From NCBI RefSeq assembly GCF_000969885.1, contig NZ_CP009501.1:1426001-1490000 (forward strand): 64,000 nucleotides of DNA, in the 5' to 3' direction. Position numbers and translations under genes: made by a program. The stretch is from Methanosarcina thermophila TM-1 (GTDB lineage Archaea > Halobacteriota > Methanosarcinia > Methanosarcinales > Methanosarcinaceae). Shown piece after piece: positions 8,895-19,187 of the stretch (positions are counted from its first letter, which is position 1; every line of letters starts with the position of its first letter). Under the pieces are notes generated by a model that saw nothing but the letters and a program-made list of their open reading frames with translations, was not told the DNA's origin and made no database searches.

Positions 8895-10823
8895 CTATGT
8901 GTAAAATATAGATATATATGTACTACTATAAATTTTATTTTTCTTACTTAGTTCTAAATTCAATTTTTTCCATTCTGAAAGATCATCTTTTGTTAAATAA
9001 AATCTAGAACTTGGATCTAAATTCAGACCTCTTTCACTGAAAGCTTCGTTGTTTAATATAAAATAACCATTAGAGTTTACAATATCTATAGATCTAATTG
9101 TTTGTGCATTATAAAAAGGAAAACCAAGTTTATCTGAATCATTGAACTCTTTTTGACAAAAATATCTTTTTATATAATAATCAGAATATAAACTAGAGTT
9201 GTTGGGAACATATTTTAGTACATAACTTAGACCATCTAACTCTTCAGATGTAAAATACTTTCTGTCCGTATTTGAACTTACTTCAGGATTATTGTAAGCT
9301 AAGGGAGGAATGATAAAAATCATTAAAAGAATAACAATTAATAAGCTACTATATAAAGATTTAACTTGTTTGGTTTTCAAAAAATTATAAAAGAAGAAAA
9401 CACCTGATGCCATTGAAAAAGCTACAAAAGGGCTAGTCAATAGCATAAATCTGTTAAACTGTAACAAAGTCATTGCTTGCCACAGAGTTTGCAAAGGATT
9501 AGGCAAATACAGTGGAAGAAAAAGCAAAGCAGCTAAGGCAAAGACTGATGAATAATTATTAGAATATCTCCAGAGGGTAACCCCAATCCCAATCAAGACA
9601 AAAAATGTTAGAACTAAAACATCAGTATTACTATATAGAAATATCCATTCGTTTCCAGACACGACTGATCTTTCCATTTGAATTGAATCGCTTATGAACG
9701 AATCAAATGTAGTCGTCAATACCATATTAGTAAACGAATAAGCCAGATAAATCCAATATCCTAGGAAGATTACTACAAATAAAAGTACATATGTGGAACT
9801 CCAGTATTTTTCTTTGAGATTAGTAAAATGCCATATAAATTTTTCAGATAATAATAATATTAAAATTACAAAAAGTATTTGCGGACTTGATACTTGATGA
9901 ACAAGCACTATGAATGTAGTAAGTAATATACCAATATACTTGAAAGCAATTTTATTTTTAGTTCCACTTTTATTTTTTGAAATAATATATAACAACATGA
10001 CGAATCCAATAAATGCTACAGTTCTCGTTATTACATACATTCCGTAGTAAACTACAACACTTAAATTAGAATACAAAATAACTGTAAGTAAAGACAATTT
10101 TACGTTTTCAATAGTGCCCAAAAAAAAGAGATAAACAAAAAAAACAGATAAGGCAAATATTGGAGCGCTTATTAAAAAATAAGAGGTCTTTATATCCAAA
10201 CCCAATAGATAAGAAGTCTGAGATATCAAAATATGAAATAAAGGAAAATTTGCATAACCGATACTTAATTCTTCGGGAATTATATGACCAGAAATATATG
10301 TGACTTGTGACATGAAAATGTGAGCCAATATATCTGTTCCACCAAAATATAAAGGATATTTAAAAGTGACACTATAAATCAAATTAAGCATGCAAAGAAT
10401 AATTTGAAGCAAAATGAATCTGGAATTAAAGCCAGTAGAAAAAATTTGAAGCAAAATTGTGAGGTAAAGTAATGAAATTAAGGATAGATATAACCAGGTT
10501 CGAGTTGAAGAAATAAAAACGACAGTTAAACTTGAAAAGTAAACGATAAAAAATAGATATGCTAATTGTTTTTGAGTTAAACCAAGAGAAACATTAATAT
10601 TTTCAAATTTATTTTTATTTTTATAAATATTACATAATATTATTGCCGACGCAATGGAGGGAACCGCAATGATCAAACCTCTAATAGCAAGATCGAGTCT
10701 ACCAATTATACCCGCAATAAGGAAACCAATTAAGATAACAGTTGCTAAGAGAAATGGTAAACTAAGAGCGAGCTTGCTAGGAATATTTCCTACCTGTAAA
10801 CGTTTAAACTGATTTGTTTTCAT
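8895..10823 (-). CDS. Large polytopic membrane protein, GT-C-like
   Basis: A 642-residue protein with at least a dozen hydrophobic helices and a C-terminal soluble tail (from about residue 530). After the first few helices a loop carries YFGGTDILAHIFMSQ, an acidic first-loop motif in the position where GT-C glycosyltransferases keep their catalytic Asp. The C-terminal tail (SLYSDYYIKRYF) resembles the extracytoplasmic domain of such enzymes. I infer a lipid-phosphosugar-dependent glycosyltransferase or polymerase, but only topology and context support this. ATG follows AAGGTTAAC. The protein at 35896-37530 has a similar layout and sits at the same place in the second glycan module. Confidence 0.6.
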   Translation of the reverse strand: MKTNQFKRLQVGNIPSKLALSLPFLLATVILIGFLIAGIIGRLDLAIRGLIIAVPSIASAIILCNIYKNKNKFENINVSLGLTQKQLAYLFFIVYFSSLTVVFISSTRTWLYLSLISLLYLTILLQIFSTGFNSRFILLQIILCMLNLIYSVTFKYPLYFGGTDILAHIFMSQVTYISGHIIPEELSIGYANFPLFHILISQTSYLLGLDIKTSYFLISAPIFALSVFFVYLFFLGTIENVKLSLLTVILYSNLSVVVYYGMYVITRTVAFIGFVMLLYIISKNKSGTKNKIAFKYIGILLTTFIVLVHQVSSPQILFVILILLLSEKFIWHFTNLKEKYWSSTYVLLFVVIFLGYWIYLAYSFTNMVLTTTFDSFISDSIQMERSVVSGNEWIFLYSNTDVLVLTFFVLIGIGVTLWRYSNNYSSVFALAALLFLPLYLPNPLQTLWQAMTLLQFNRFMLLTSPFVAFSMASGVFFFYNFLKTKQVKSLYSSLLIVILLMIFIIPPLAYNNPEVSSNTDRKYFTSEELDGLSYVLKYVPNNSSLYSDYYIKRYFCQKEFNDSDKLGFPFYNAQTIRSIDIVNSNGYFILNNEAFSERGLNLDPSSRFYLTKDDLSEWKKLNLELSKKNKIYSSTYISIFYT

Positions 10824-10966
10824 GTTAACCTTATAATATATTGATGCATTGAACTATCTATTCTTATCTGAAATTTCATAGGACACTCAATCAAATTGGT
10901 AGCTAGGTTTTTTTGCTTGATTGATCTGGAATAAAACTCATAGTTAGAATTTTCAAGTAATATAAT

Positions 10967-12145
10967 TCAGTTTTGTAACAGATGACAATAAATTTGCTGA
11001 ATTTCCTCTGCTATATTTTTCCATTTATATTTCTCTGCATAATTTACTATTTTTTTTCCATCCCATTTTTTATCCAAAGCAGTTTTAATTTTCTCAGCAA
11101 GCTTATGAGAGTTCCCAGCATCAGTAAGCAATCCATGATCGTTAGATTTAATGATCTCTGGAACACCACCTACATTGGTTCCTATAAATGGTTTACCACA
11201 ACCTAAACACTCGAACATAACTGTAGGGTTTCCTTCATTTAAACTGGGAAGAACAAACAAGTCACAAGCATTAATCCAAATAGGAATCTCGCTATGTGGT
11301 CTTCTTCCAACAAGCTTGATAAATTTGCTTAACCCGTTGTTATTAATTTGCCTTTGAAGTGTGTTTCTTAACTTACCTTCACCTATTATGATACAAAGAA
11401 CATCTTTTCTAAATTTTACAATTTCTTTCATCGCTTCAATAAGATATTTATGACCTTTAACTTCAGATAAATTCCCGACATTTAAAATTATCTTATTATT
11501 AAGAGGTAAATTAAGTTTACGCTTACATTGAAGTTGATTCATAGGATAAAACAGATCATCTTTATAACCATTAGGTAAAATTTTAACAGGTGTATTAACA
11601 TTTAATTTGTTAATACAATCTAAATTATTTTTGCTGACTGTAATTATATAATCTGCAGAGTTGAGAACATATTGAATTTTTTGTTGCCAATCCATATCTT
11701 TAAATGGCAATTTATAAATATCAAATCCGTGTGCGGTAATAACCAGTGGTACATTATATTTTTCCCTTAGTTTTGCACCGACATATCCACATGGCCATGT
11801 GAAATGGGAATGAATTAAATCGAATTCAATATTGTTTTCTTCAATAACTTTCTCTACTGATTTTAAATGTTTATTTCCAAGAGCCTTATATTGAGAATCA
11901 AAAGGCATATAAAATATAGGAGTTAAAAAAACATTAATATTTGGAGGTTTATTAGTTAGATCGATCTTATTCTTAGAATTGTGTTGAATCAGGGCGGGAA
12001 GTGAAATATATCTAGAAATCTCAGCTATTGGATTGTATTTAACAAAGACTGAGATATTATTAAAGTGATTTGCCAATAAATCAATAGGATCTTTTTGGAA
12101 ATTGGTATATGTTTCACATATTAGGAGTAGATTATTTTTTCCCAT
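10967..12145 (-). CDS. Family 4 glycosyltransferase (GT-B)
   Basis: A 392-residue GT4 enzyme. The N-terminal domain includes FDLIHSHFTWPCGYVGAKLR and LVITAHGFDIYKLPF. The C-terminal domain has ILNVGNLSEVKGHKYLIEAM, IIGEGKLRN, and the donor-binding FVLPSLNEGNPTVMFECLGC then GKPFIGTNVGGVPEII. The signature is the classic GT4 one, with a Pro-Ser-x-x-Glu-Gly segment. GAGGAATGATATAGTAC precedes the ATG, a plausible ribosome site. It lies between the GT-C-like protein and the DUF354 gene, all co-directional, so one transcript is likely. Confidence 0.9.
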   Translation of the reverse strand: MGKNNLLLICETYTNFQKDPIDLLANHFNNISVFVKYNPIAEISRYISLPALIQHNSKNKIDLTNKPPNINVFLTPIFYMPFDSQYKALGNKHLKSVEKVIEENNIEFDLIHSHFTWPCGYVGAKLREKYNVPLVITAHGFDIYKLPFKDMDWQQKIQYVLNSADYIITVSKNNLDCINKLNVNTPVKILPNGYKDDLFYPMNQLQCKRKLNLPLNNKIILNVGNLSEVKGHKYLIEAMKEIVKFRKDVLCIIIGEGKLRNTLQRQINNNGLSKFIKLVGRRPHSEIPIWINACDLFVLPSLNEGNPTVMFECLGCGKPFIGTNVGGVPEIIKSNDHGLLTDAGNSHKLAEKIKTALDKKWDGKKIVNYAEKYKWKNIAEEIQQIYCHLLQN

Positions 12146-12297
12146 GTACTATATCATTCCTCATATTTAGTCGTTGACTATATGCTAGATTCATTTTGGA
12201 ATCTTACTCTGAAGCATTAAAATTTTATGTGAGTTCTCTCCATCATACCAATAATTCTACTGATATCATTAAATTGTAATTTAGAGATAACAAAAAA

Positions 12298-13407
12298 TTA
12301 AATTGACTTTTGGGATAAACATTTATTGAAACTTTGAGGAAATTCCTCAATAAACCACTCCATAAACAAACTTGAATCAATTTTATCATTTAGCAAAATT
12401 TCTTTTTTATGTTCCCATTCTTTTTTCAGATTTGGTCTATTAATTAGTTCTTTCGCTTTTGCGATTGCTAACTCTGGATCATCATAAGTATAAATTAGAT
12501 CATACTTACTTGATAACTCAACGAAAATTCCTAAATCATTAGCTCCTGCATTAGTGCTAAATCTAACTGCAGGGGTACCTAAGACAGCTGCCTCAATAAC
12601 CATCGTTCCTGTGTCCGCCACAACTAAGTCAGCATAATATAAAGCATCATGAATTCTATGTTTAGGTATATTTATTGAAAACTCTTTTAAGTCCTGAGGA
12701 AGCTTTGATTCAGAGGAGATAAAAACTTTAGCATGCTTAGATAATATATCAACGAGTTTTCTCTTTTCATCTACAGAAAAACCCGTCACGCCTCCTAGAT
12801 CGTGAACAGAATCAAAAGCATTAAAACGAAGCACAATGAACCTTTCATCTTCAGTTAACCCTAATAGATCATAAATAGAACTGTCCGGTACGAAATGATT
12901 TGGATGGAGGTAAGCAAGTTCTTTATAAGAGTTTATCATAATGTGCTTTGGTCCCAAAGACTTTTTTGGAGAGTTTGGGGTTACTACAGAAGCTGGGGAT
13001 ATGATTGCACTCATAAAAGGCTTGCATAATAAAAATTGACTTTTTACATAAATGGATTCATTAAGTGGCATTGAGTCAGTAAATAGGATAGATTTTGAGT
13101 TTAATAACAAAGCAGTATATACACATTCAATACCTGCACCAACCAATAGATCCGGTTTGTATTTTTTTAAAAAATTATATGATTTTAACACATTATAAGG
13201 AAGGGTATAAATTTTACGATATATACTACAGTTTGACACATCCGTATAAATAAAATAATTGAATTTAAAATATTTTAAAAGAGGGATAGTATCTCCATAT
13301 TCTCTTGCCAAAATTAACACTTTATGGCCTTTTGACTCAAGGCCTTTAATAATATTTTTAAAGAAATGCGCTTGAGCAGGCGTATTTATAAAGAAAGCTA
13401 TTATCAT
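12298..13407 (-). CDS. DUF354 protein, GT-B/epimerase-like
   Basis: A 369-residue member of the archaeal DUF354 family, which shares the two-Rossmann fold of UDP-GlcNAc 2-epimerases and GT-B enzymes. Typical sequence is IAFFINTPAQAHFFKNII then KGLESKGHKVLILAREYGD at the start, KPDLLVGAGIE, and C-terminally LVVADTGTMVIEAAVLGTPA then VRF. Members lie almost always in glycan clusters and are presumed nucleotide-sugar enzymes or transferases; the reaction is not established. GGCGGATAAT precedes the ATG. Since the locus carries a dead wecB, compensation by this protein is a tempting but unsupported idea. Confidence 0.85.
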   Translation of the reverse strand: MIIAFFINTPAQAHFFKNIIKGLESKGHKVLILAREYGDTIPLLKYFKFNYFIYTDVSNCSIYRKIYTLPYNVLKSYNFLKKYKPDLLVGAGIECVYTALLLNSKSILFTDSMPLNESIYVKSQFLLCKPFMSAIISPASVVTPNSPKKSLGPKHIMINSYKELAYLHPNHFVPDSSIYDLLGLTEDERFIVLRFNAFDSVHDLGGVTGFSVDEKRKLVDILSKHAKVFISSESKLPQDLKEFSINIPKHRIHDALYYADLVVADTGTMVIEAAVLGTPAVRFSTNAGANDLGIFVELSSKYDLIYTYDDPELAIAKAKELINRPNLKKEWEHKKEILLNDKIDSSLFMEWFIEEFPQSFNKCLSQKSI

Positions 13408-13541
13408 ATTATCCGCCTTTAAATTATAATTTATTGAATAAACGAACTCAACCCAAAACTTGATTTGACTTCAGATAGCTACCAACATTAATCTCTGAAT
13501 AGACTCTACATAAAAATATATCACAATCCTAACCTTTTGTA

Positions 13542-14591
13542 TTAGACTATTCTTCTTATTACTTTCATATTCAATGCATAAAAAGAATTGAAAATAATAT
13601 CAGTCGTTCTTTTCATTATATGATTTTCAATTATCTGCTCAAAAGGAATACTCCAATCTAACAGTCCGAAGAACTCTTTGTCAGAGATTATTTTTTTAGA
13701 AAGAGTTTCTTCTCTTTTTATTAAAATAGTTCTAATATGCTTTATTATCCATAAATAAGCCATTAATTTACTTTTTATGTATTTGGGACCATTTAAAATA
13801 GCATGACCCATTGTTACAATTTCAGTTATTGCAAGTGCAGGCGTTAACAATATCAATGTTTTCGTATTAAGATTTTTCAGCAAAATTAGGTAACGGTTTC
13901 TTTCAAGGTAGAACTCTTTAAAGGGAGCTATTGACAAGCTGAATTTGTGATATATTACAGACTTTGGGACGTACATTATTTTACCTCCAGCAAAACGTAT
14001 TCTCCAGGAAAGATCTGTATCCTCCAGATAAAGGAAAAAATCAGGATCAAATCCATTTATCTTCTTTAGCATATCACTTCTTATTGCGAATGAACAACCA
14101 GAGACTGCACCTACTGCCTGGAAGTTGCTGAATTCGTCAGCAGACTTATTAAGTCCTCTACAAAAGGTAAGTCCTGTAAGGTGGCTTGTGTTTGCACATG
14201 TATTAATTTTGTCTTTCTGGTAATATATTAGAACCTTTGAAGTGGTAGCTGCAATTGTAGGGTCATTTTTGAGGGGTTTTATAAGTTCAGCAAGCCATTC
14301 TGGATCTGCAACAGTATCTGGATTCACAACTACAATATATTCACCTTCTGCAACCTCAAAGCCTGCGTTATTACCTGCAGGGTATCCAAGGTTTTTTCCT
14401 GTCTGAACTACTTTTATCATGGGATAGTTGGTTCTTATGAATTCTTCACTGCCGTCCATAGATGCATTGTCCACTACAATAATCTCAAAATCTTGATATG
14501 TTTGAGACATTAAAGAAGGGATGCATTCTTCCAAGTCTTCCCTGTTGTTGTATGAAAGAATGACTATGCTTACAGATTTCTTTCGAGGCAT
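13542..14591 (-). CDS. Family 2 glycosyltransferase, rhamnosyltransferase-like
   Basis: A 349-residue inverting GT-A transferase. The N-terminal nucleotide-binding part is VSIVILSYNNREDLEECIPS, then QDFEIIVVDNASMDGSEEF. VVNPDTVADPEW provides the metal-binding D-x-D-like segment, and FFLYLEDTDLSWRIRFAGGK contains the ED/x-x-R-W-like catalytic region of rhamnosyltransferase-type GT2 enzymes. A C-terminal hydrophobic segment (about residues 245-265) may attach it to the membrane. With rfbCBDA present, dTDP-rhamnose is a plausible donor, but this is inference. Co-directional with the Dpm-like gene 90 bp upstream. Confidence 0.87.
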   Translation of the reverse strand: MPRKKSVSIVILSYNNREDLEECIPSLMSQTYQDFEIIVVDNASMDGSEEFIRTNYPMIKVVQTGKNLGYPAGNNAGFEVAEGEYIVVVNPDTVADPEWLAELIKPLKNDPTIAATTSKVLIYYQKDKINTCANTSHLTGLTFCRGLNKSADEFSNFQAVGAVSGCSFAIRSDMLKKINGFDPDFFLYLEDTDLSWRIRFAGGKIMYVPKSVIYHKFSLSIAPFKEFYLERNRYLILLKNLNTKTLILLTPALAITEIVTMGHAILNGPKYIKSKLMAYLWIIKHIRTILIKREETLSKKIISDKEFFGLLDWSIPFEQIIENHIMKRTTDIIFNSFYALNMKVIRRIV

Positions 14592-14681
14592 TAAGATCGA
14601 ACCTTCTCAAGAGTTGGTTTAGTTCTTAGATAGACTTTAGAAGAAATATTAAATCTCAGAGATTAAAGCCATTTTAAATAT

Positions 14682-15653
14682 TTAACCCTTCAGCGCATCC
14701 CTCAGAATCGTAGATACCGAATGCAGCATAATACCCATCAAAGCCATAAACATCCCCACAACAATACACAGAACCATGAGCATGGTAGGCCCAAAGTACA
14801 GGCCTTTTCCCAGTGTGAAATCGTGAAGGAAAATGGCACCCATAATAAGCCCGATAATTCCAAGAATTGATCCAGGTAATGTCAGGTAGTAAAGAGGCCT
14901 ATTGAATTCGATATCTTTCAGAACCATCATAAGAACCCCAAGACCGTGTTTTATTGGGTTTTCTGTTGATCCGTCAACATCGTAACGGACGCCGATTTCG
15001 ACTTCGGTTATGCGAAGGCCGTGGCGACCGGCGTCGGCTAGCATTTCGCTTTCAATTGCCATGCCTTTGGCAGTGAAGCGAAAAATGTCTTTTGTTGAGG
15101 CTGCAAACGCACGAAAACCGCTCTGGGAATCTGTTATATGGAGGCCGGAGTTGAGGTTCGTTACTTCGTCGAGAATGGTCTGACCCACGCGGCGGTAGGC
15201 TGGGGTATTCTTGCCCAGACCATTGAGGTACCGGCTGCCGTTGACCATGTCGGCTTCACCTTTCAGGATGGGTTCAACCAGTTTCGGAATGTCAGCAGGG
15301 TTGTGCTGGCCGTCGGAGTCCATGGTCACAATAATGTCTGCGCCCAGGGCGACTGCGGCTGTAAAGCCTGTTTTAAGAGCCCTTCCTTTACCTTTATTCA
15401 CTTCATGAACAATGACCTCAGCGCCTGCTTTCCTGGCAACATCGGCTGTGCGGTCTGAACTGCCGTCATCGACCACAATCACGCTGTCTGCGTACTTGCG
15501 TGTTAGCAGGACAATGCTTCCGATGGCAACTTCCTCATTATATGCAGGGAGAATCACAGTTATTTTTTGAGGGGCTGTAACCTCCCTGCACGTTTTTTCC
15601 TCGCATTGAAGCATGCATTGAGAGCTTGTATCGGGGGTAAGCTCATTACTCAT
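14682..15653 (-). CDS. Dpm-like family 2 glycosyltransferase with two C-terminal helices
   Basis: A 323-residue polyprenyl-phosphate glycosyltransferase of the dolichol-phosphate-mannose-synthase type: moves a sugar from a nucleotide to the polyisoprenyl phosphate carrier. Motifs: VILPAYNEEVAIGSIVLL, VIVVDDGSSDRTADVARKAG, MDSDGQHNPADIPKLV (D-x-D), and a Q-S-G-F-R-A motif. Two C-terminal membrane helices follow (residues about 255-320). GAGGTTGAATAA before the ATG is a good ribosome site. It heads the minus-strand module and has a same-length paralogue at 38810-39781 plus a fragment at 1-326. GC content is visibly higher than in the neighbouring transferases, suggesting a resident gene next to imported DNA. 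Confidence 0.92.
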   Translation of the reverse strand: MSNELTPDTSSQCMLQCEEKTCREVTAPQKITVILPAYNEEVAIGSIVLLTRKYADSVIVVDDGSSDRTADVARKAGAEVIVHEVNKGKGRALKTGFTAAVALGADIIVTMDSDGQHNPADIPKLVEPILKGEADMVNGSRYLNGLGKNTPAYRRVGQTILDEVTNLNSGLHITDSQSGFRAFAASTKDIFRFTAKGMAIESEMLADAGRHGLRITEVEIGVRYDVDGSTENPIKHGLGVLMMVLKDIEFNRPLYYLTLPGSILGIIGLIMGAIFLHDFTLGKGLYFGPTMLMVLCIVVGMFMALMGIMLHSVSTILRDALKG

Positions 15654-16625
15654 TTATTCAACCTCATATGAACTTATATTATAAATACTTTTTTAGAAAT
15701 TTCTATGAGTGCTCCCAACTATCTTGGAATTTTGGAGATACTATGGAGTACTATAATAGATTAGTATAGTATAAAATAAATAGAAGTTTAGAAAACAAAT
15801 ATTTAAAATTTGGTGTGATTTCAATACCCAGGTAGCTTTACTCCAATTGAATAAACGCATTAATCTAGAGCCCTATCACCAAATTCTGGTGCGCTCTGAA
15901 GGTATAAACCAAAGTAGCATGCTTGAATGCTTTCATAACAATTATGAGAAGTTAGTATATTGACATTCTAATATATTAATGGAATAATATAAAGCCCATA
16001 TATAAATTTAGCTAAATTACATTATCATAAAATAATTATTAAAAAATAATATTGTATAAGCAACTCCGGGAGAACACATATAATTTTATTGTTAGGTTAG
16101 ATATTAAGAAGAGATATTACTAAAACAGAATAGAATAAAAAGTAAATAAATAAAAAAAGAAGCCTCAAAAATCTCAAACATATGAAAGAAACCGCATCAG
16201 AAGAACTGGAGAAAATTCTGGGCTCAATTCCCGGGTTGCCTTGCCTGCTCAAAAACTCTCTTTTCAGCCCTGCGCCCTTGTGGCTGCACCTATTTTATAT
16301 GCGACTTGCCGCGCTTCCTGGCTGGAAAAAGAAAAAAAGCGAGAAAAAATCCAGGAAAAAAACTATGGAGCTAGCCCTCTTGCCACATATAAGGAAAAAA
16401 ACTTAAAAACGGAAAAAAGTAGAGAGAAGTGGAAGATAAAGAAGTCTGAAAAAATAAAAAAGAAGTATAAGAAGGCAGAAAAAAGTAAAACTGAAAAAAT
16501 ATATAAGGAAAAAAATTTGCTATCTTAAATAAAGCGAAAGAATAAAATGCATTGGAGAGAAGTATTGCTACCCTCAAAAAAAATATATCTACAGTATCTT
16601 TTGATTATAAGCCGGATGGACCCGC
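15654..16625. other. Long AT-rich gap; no convincing gene
   Basis: Nearly 1 kb divergent region between the Dpm-like gene and the DUF1616 gene. Two overlapping frames at 16182-16528 are open but are driven by A-rich AAAAAGAAAAAAAG-type sequence and give lysine-rich low-complexity peptides with no ribosome site; I leave them unannotated. The segment ACTTGCCGCGCTTCCT at 16301-16316 recurs almost exactly near 40367 (ACTTGCCGCACTTCCT), also in a gap. Promoters for both flanking genes must be here. Confidence 0.4.
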
Positions 16626-17516
16626 ATGACTGGAAAAAGAATTCCCTCAGACCTCTTGATTGTCATAGGGCTCGTGCTCCTTACGGACATATTTGTGCTT
16701 GCCCCCGGAATAAATGAGACTATACTCCGGAACGTACTTGGGCTGCCTCTTGTACTTTTCCTGCCGGGGTACGCCTTAATTGCTGCACTTTTTCCCGCAA
16801 AATCCGACCTTGACGGAATTGAAAGGACTGCACTTTCATTTGGGCTAAGCATTGCAATAGTGCCCCTGATAGGGCTTGTCCTCAATTATACGCCTTTTGG
16901 GATCAGGCTCCTTCCTGTGCTTGTATGCCTATCCATATTCATATTTATCATGTGCTGGCTTGCATATATAAGGCGGGCAAGCCTTCCTGAAACTGAGGCT
17001 TTCGAGATTTCTTTCAGCGCAGCTGCCCTTTCGCTCAAAAACGAGATCCTTGAGAAACCGGAGTCAAAGCTGGACAGAGCTCTCACGATTATCCTTATCC
17101 TGTCAATTCTCATGTCTGTCGCAACCCTGGAGTATGTAATCTTAACTCCAAAAGAAGGAGAACACTTTACCGAATTTTACGTGCTTGGTCCGCAAGGAAT
17201 AGCTGACAATTACACTACAGATTACACGCTCGGGCAGAGTGGGACCATGATTGTTGGCATTGTAAACCATGAATACAGGCCTGTAAATTACACAATGCAA
17301 GTAAGGCTTGAAAACCAGTTGCTTCCCCTTCCAGAAAACCTGCAGCATATAACCCTTGACCACAACGAGACCTGGGAAGAGACTGTCACATTTACCCCAC
17401 CCTTGGTAGGTCAGAACATGAAGCTTGAGTTCCTGCTTTTCAACGAGACCGACAAAACCACGCCCTACAGGGATCTGCACCTCTGGATAAACGTGAACGA
17501 AAACGAAAACAGCTAA
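16626..17516 (+). CDS. DUF1616 membrane protein
   Basis: A 296-residue protein of the archaeal DUF1616 family. Four N-terminal helices come first: segments near residues 8-28, 36-55, 66-88 and 94-115, with the family pattern LPLVLFLPGYALIAALFPAK. Then come a cytoplasmic stretch, a further helix (about 155-175), and an extracytoplasmic beta-rich domain with many N-x-T/S sites (NYTTDY, NHEYRPVNYT, NETWEE). The function is unknown. Such proteins are often found with surface glycan or S-layer related genes, as here. Possible role in envelope assembly is inference only. Confidence 0.8.
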   Translation: MTGKRIPSDLLIVIGLVLLTDIFVLAPGINETILRNVLGLPLVLFLPGYALIAALFPAKSDLDGIERTALSFGLSIAIVPLIGLVLNYTPFGIRLLPVLVCLSIFIFIMCWLAYIRRASLPETEAFEISFSAAALSLKNEILEKPESKLDRALTIILILSILMSVATLEYVILTPKEGEHFTEFYVLGPQGIADNYTTDYTLGQSGTMIVGIVNHEYRPVNYTMQVRLENQLLPLPENLQHITLDHNETWEETVTFTPPLVGQNMKLEFLLFNETDKTTPYRDLHLWINVNENENS

Positions 17517-17519
17517 GGG

Positions 17520-17615
17520 ATGAACCGCAGAAGGATGGCTGCAAATGCCAGCCTCCTAATTCTCAACCTGGCAGCCTTTGCACATGCGGATTTCCTAAAC
17601 TACATCTTGCTGTGA
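17520..17615 (+). CDS. Very small open frame, signal-like peptide
   Basis: A 31-codon frame (MNRRRMAANASLLILNLAAF...) starting 3 bp after the DUF1616 stop, with GGG immediately before the ATG as the only ribosome-like element. It looks like an N-terminal signal or anchor (positive start, hydrophobic core, AHA cleavage-like site) cut off by TGA. It may be the stump of a former secreted-protein gene; a real micro-peptide is less likely. Confidence 0.25.
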   Translation: MNRRRMAANASLLILNLAAFAHADFLNYILL

Positions 17616-17740
17616 TGGAGTGAGAGTAAGGGGCACGAGCCCCGGACAAAGCCCCCCTTCAAAACAAAGGGTACACAGGGAACTTAAAAACACAAAACCC
17701 CTACATAGACCTGAACCTGCCTTAAAAAGGAGTATTTTCC

Positions 17741-18925
17741 GTGCAAAAACTGATTAGTTTCCATAAAACATCAGAAAAATTGAGTCCTGTAATATCTGCA
17801 TTAATTCTGACTCTGGTTTTACTGGCAATCTTTCCCGGAACTGCATCCGCAGGTAATTTCGAACTTCCCTCTTCTGCACTGACAGGACCAGTTTCAGATG
17901 GAATCTCTACTGAAATCCTGCAAGATGAAACAGACTACGGATTTACTTTGCTGCCCTATGAAAATCCCAGCCTTTTCCAGAAAATTGGGTGGTATGTGGA
18001 CATTATTTATATGTTTGGTGGGATATGCACTGGGATTCTTATTCTCCTAACGCATCGGCATATTACTGCGCTGGAGCAAAAATTAGCCGAATTCCCAAAT
18101 AAAAAGTTTGAATTAACCAGATTTGACGAGATAAGTCAGGAAATTTTTAAAACCGAAAGGCTCAGGCTCTTTACCTTAGCTCCTGTTCTGTTCATAGCAC
18201 TTGCCGAACTTCTTATCTTTTCAGGGAGAATGGGATTAGCGGTCTGGATACATATCGGAATCTTAATTGGGCTTTCTCTTTCCAACATGCTCATAAAAGA
18301 TCTTAAAATACTTAGAATTTACCAGGCTCTGATGCTTCTCCCTGTGCTGAGGCTAATAAACCTTTCAATGCCTGTGTTCTTTGAAACTACCCTTTACGCT
18401 TTTGTTTTTATTTATAGCCCTCTGGCAATTCCACTAGCTGTCATAGTAATGCATCAGAAAGATTCTTTAGAAGAGATCGGAATTACCACAAAAAATTTCC
18501 TGAGTTATGTTGCTCTCTCACTGCCCTTGAGTTTTTTGCTCGGGCTTGGAGAATATCTGACCATTCGAACAGGATACCTGATCCCTGATCTTTCCTTTGA
18601 AAGTCTCCTTAAGTTAACTATTATAATGGTCTTCTTTGTGGGTTTAGTTGAGGAGCTTATTTTCAGGTCAATTCTCCAGACCAGACTAGAGCAGGCTTTG
18701 AGTGTGAAAGAAGCTCTGTTAATTACAAGTATCCTGTTCGGGCTCATGCACTCTGGATATGGCACCTTCCATGAAATCCTTTATACCGGGTTTGTAGGAT
18801 TGTTAATGGGTATTGCCTTTTACAAAACAAGAAGTCTGCCGTTTATTGTTCTAATGCACGGTTTCATTAATGTTTTTCTTTTCGGAATCCTGCCTCACTA
18901 TCTAAGCAGCTGGACACCGTTCTGA
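17741..18925 (+). CDS. CPBP family intramembrane metalloprotease
   Basis: A 394-residue membrane protein whose C-terminal half is a CPBP/Abi (Rce1-like) domain. Catalytic motif 1 VEELIFRSILQTRLE (E-E-x3-R) is around residue 303, motif 2 FGLMHSGYG (H) around 333, and motif 3 is FIVLMHGFINVFLFG. About eight helices are visible. The N-terminus has a signal-like helix ending in ATASAG and an extracytoplasmic loop before the next helix. The GTG start at 17741 is fixed by AAGGAG at 17726-17731. Members process prenylated or other membrane substrates in some organisms; the archaeal substrate is unknown. Confidence 0.85.
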   Translation: MQKLISFHKTSEKLSPVISALILTLVLLAIFPGTASAGNFELPSSALTGPVSDGISTEILQDETDYGFTLLPYENPSLFQKIGWYVDIIYMFGGICTGILILLTHRHITALEQKLAEFPNKKFELTRFDEISQEIFKTERLRLFTLAPVLFIALAELLIFSGRMGLAVWIHIGILIGLSLSNMLIKDLKILRIYQALMLLPVLRLINLSMPVFFETTLYAFVFIYSPLAIPLAVIVMHQKDSLEEIGITTKNFLSYVALSLPLSFLLGLGEYLTIRTGYLIPDLSFESLLKLTIIMVFFVGLVEELIFRSILQTRLEQALSVKEALLITSILFGLMHSGYGTFHEILYTGFVGLLMGIAFYKTRSLPFIVLMHGFINVFLFGILPHYLSSWTPF

Positions 18926-19187
18926 CAGCCCCTTTAAATCATTTTAAGGAGCCAGTTAAGCTTAAAATTCTCTTATTATGCTAATTACAATTTTTTTATT
19001 CTGATCCATGTATTAGCAGCCGTGTCTCAATATTTATTCTCATAAAAAGCATAAAAAGTATATAAAAACATATGAAAAGTATGAAAAAGCATAATAAAAA
19101 AGAGAATTCTAGCTAGAGAAGCTATGAATCACCTGACCTGTGAAACAGTCAAATACCTATGAGACGATCAGATGACCTTTGAGATGA

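Noticed and set aside
15138..15458. Plus-strand frame of 106 codons
   Set aside because: Antisense of the Dpm-like gene, which has all family motifs; the GC-richer DNA lacks stops on both strands.
16182..16528. Two overlapping lysine-rich plus-strand frames
   Set aside because: The A-rich sequence creates Lys-rich low-complexity peptides; there is no ribosome site and no recognisable family.
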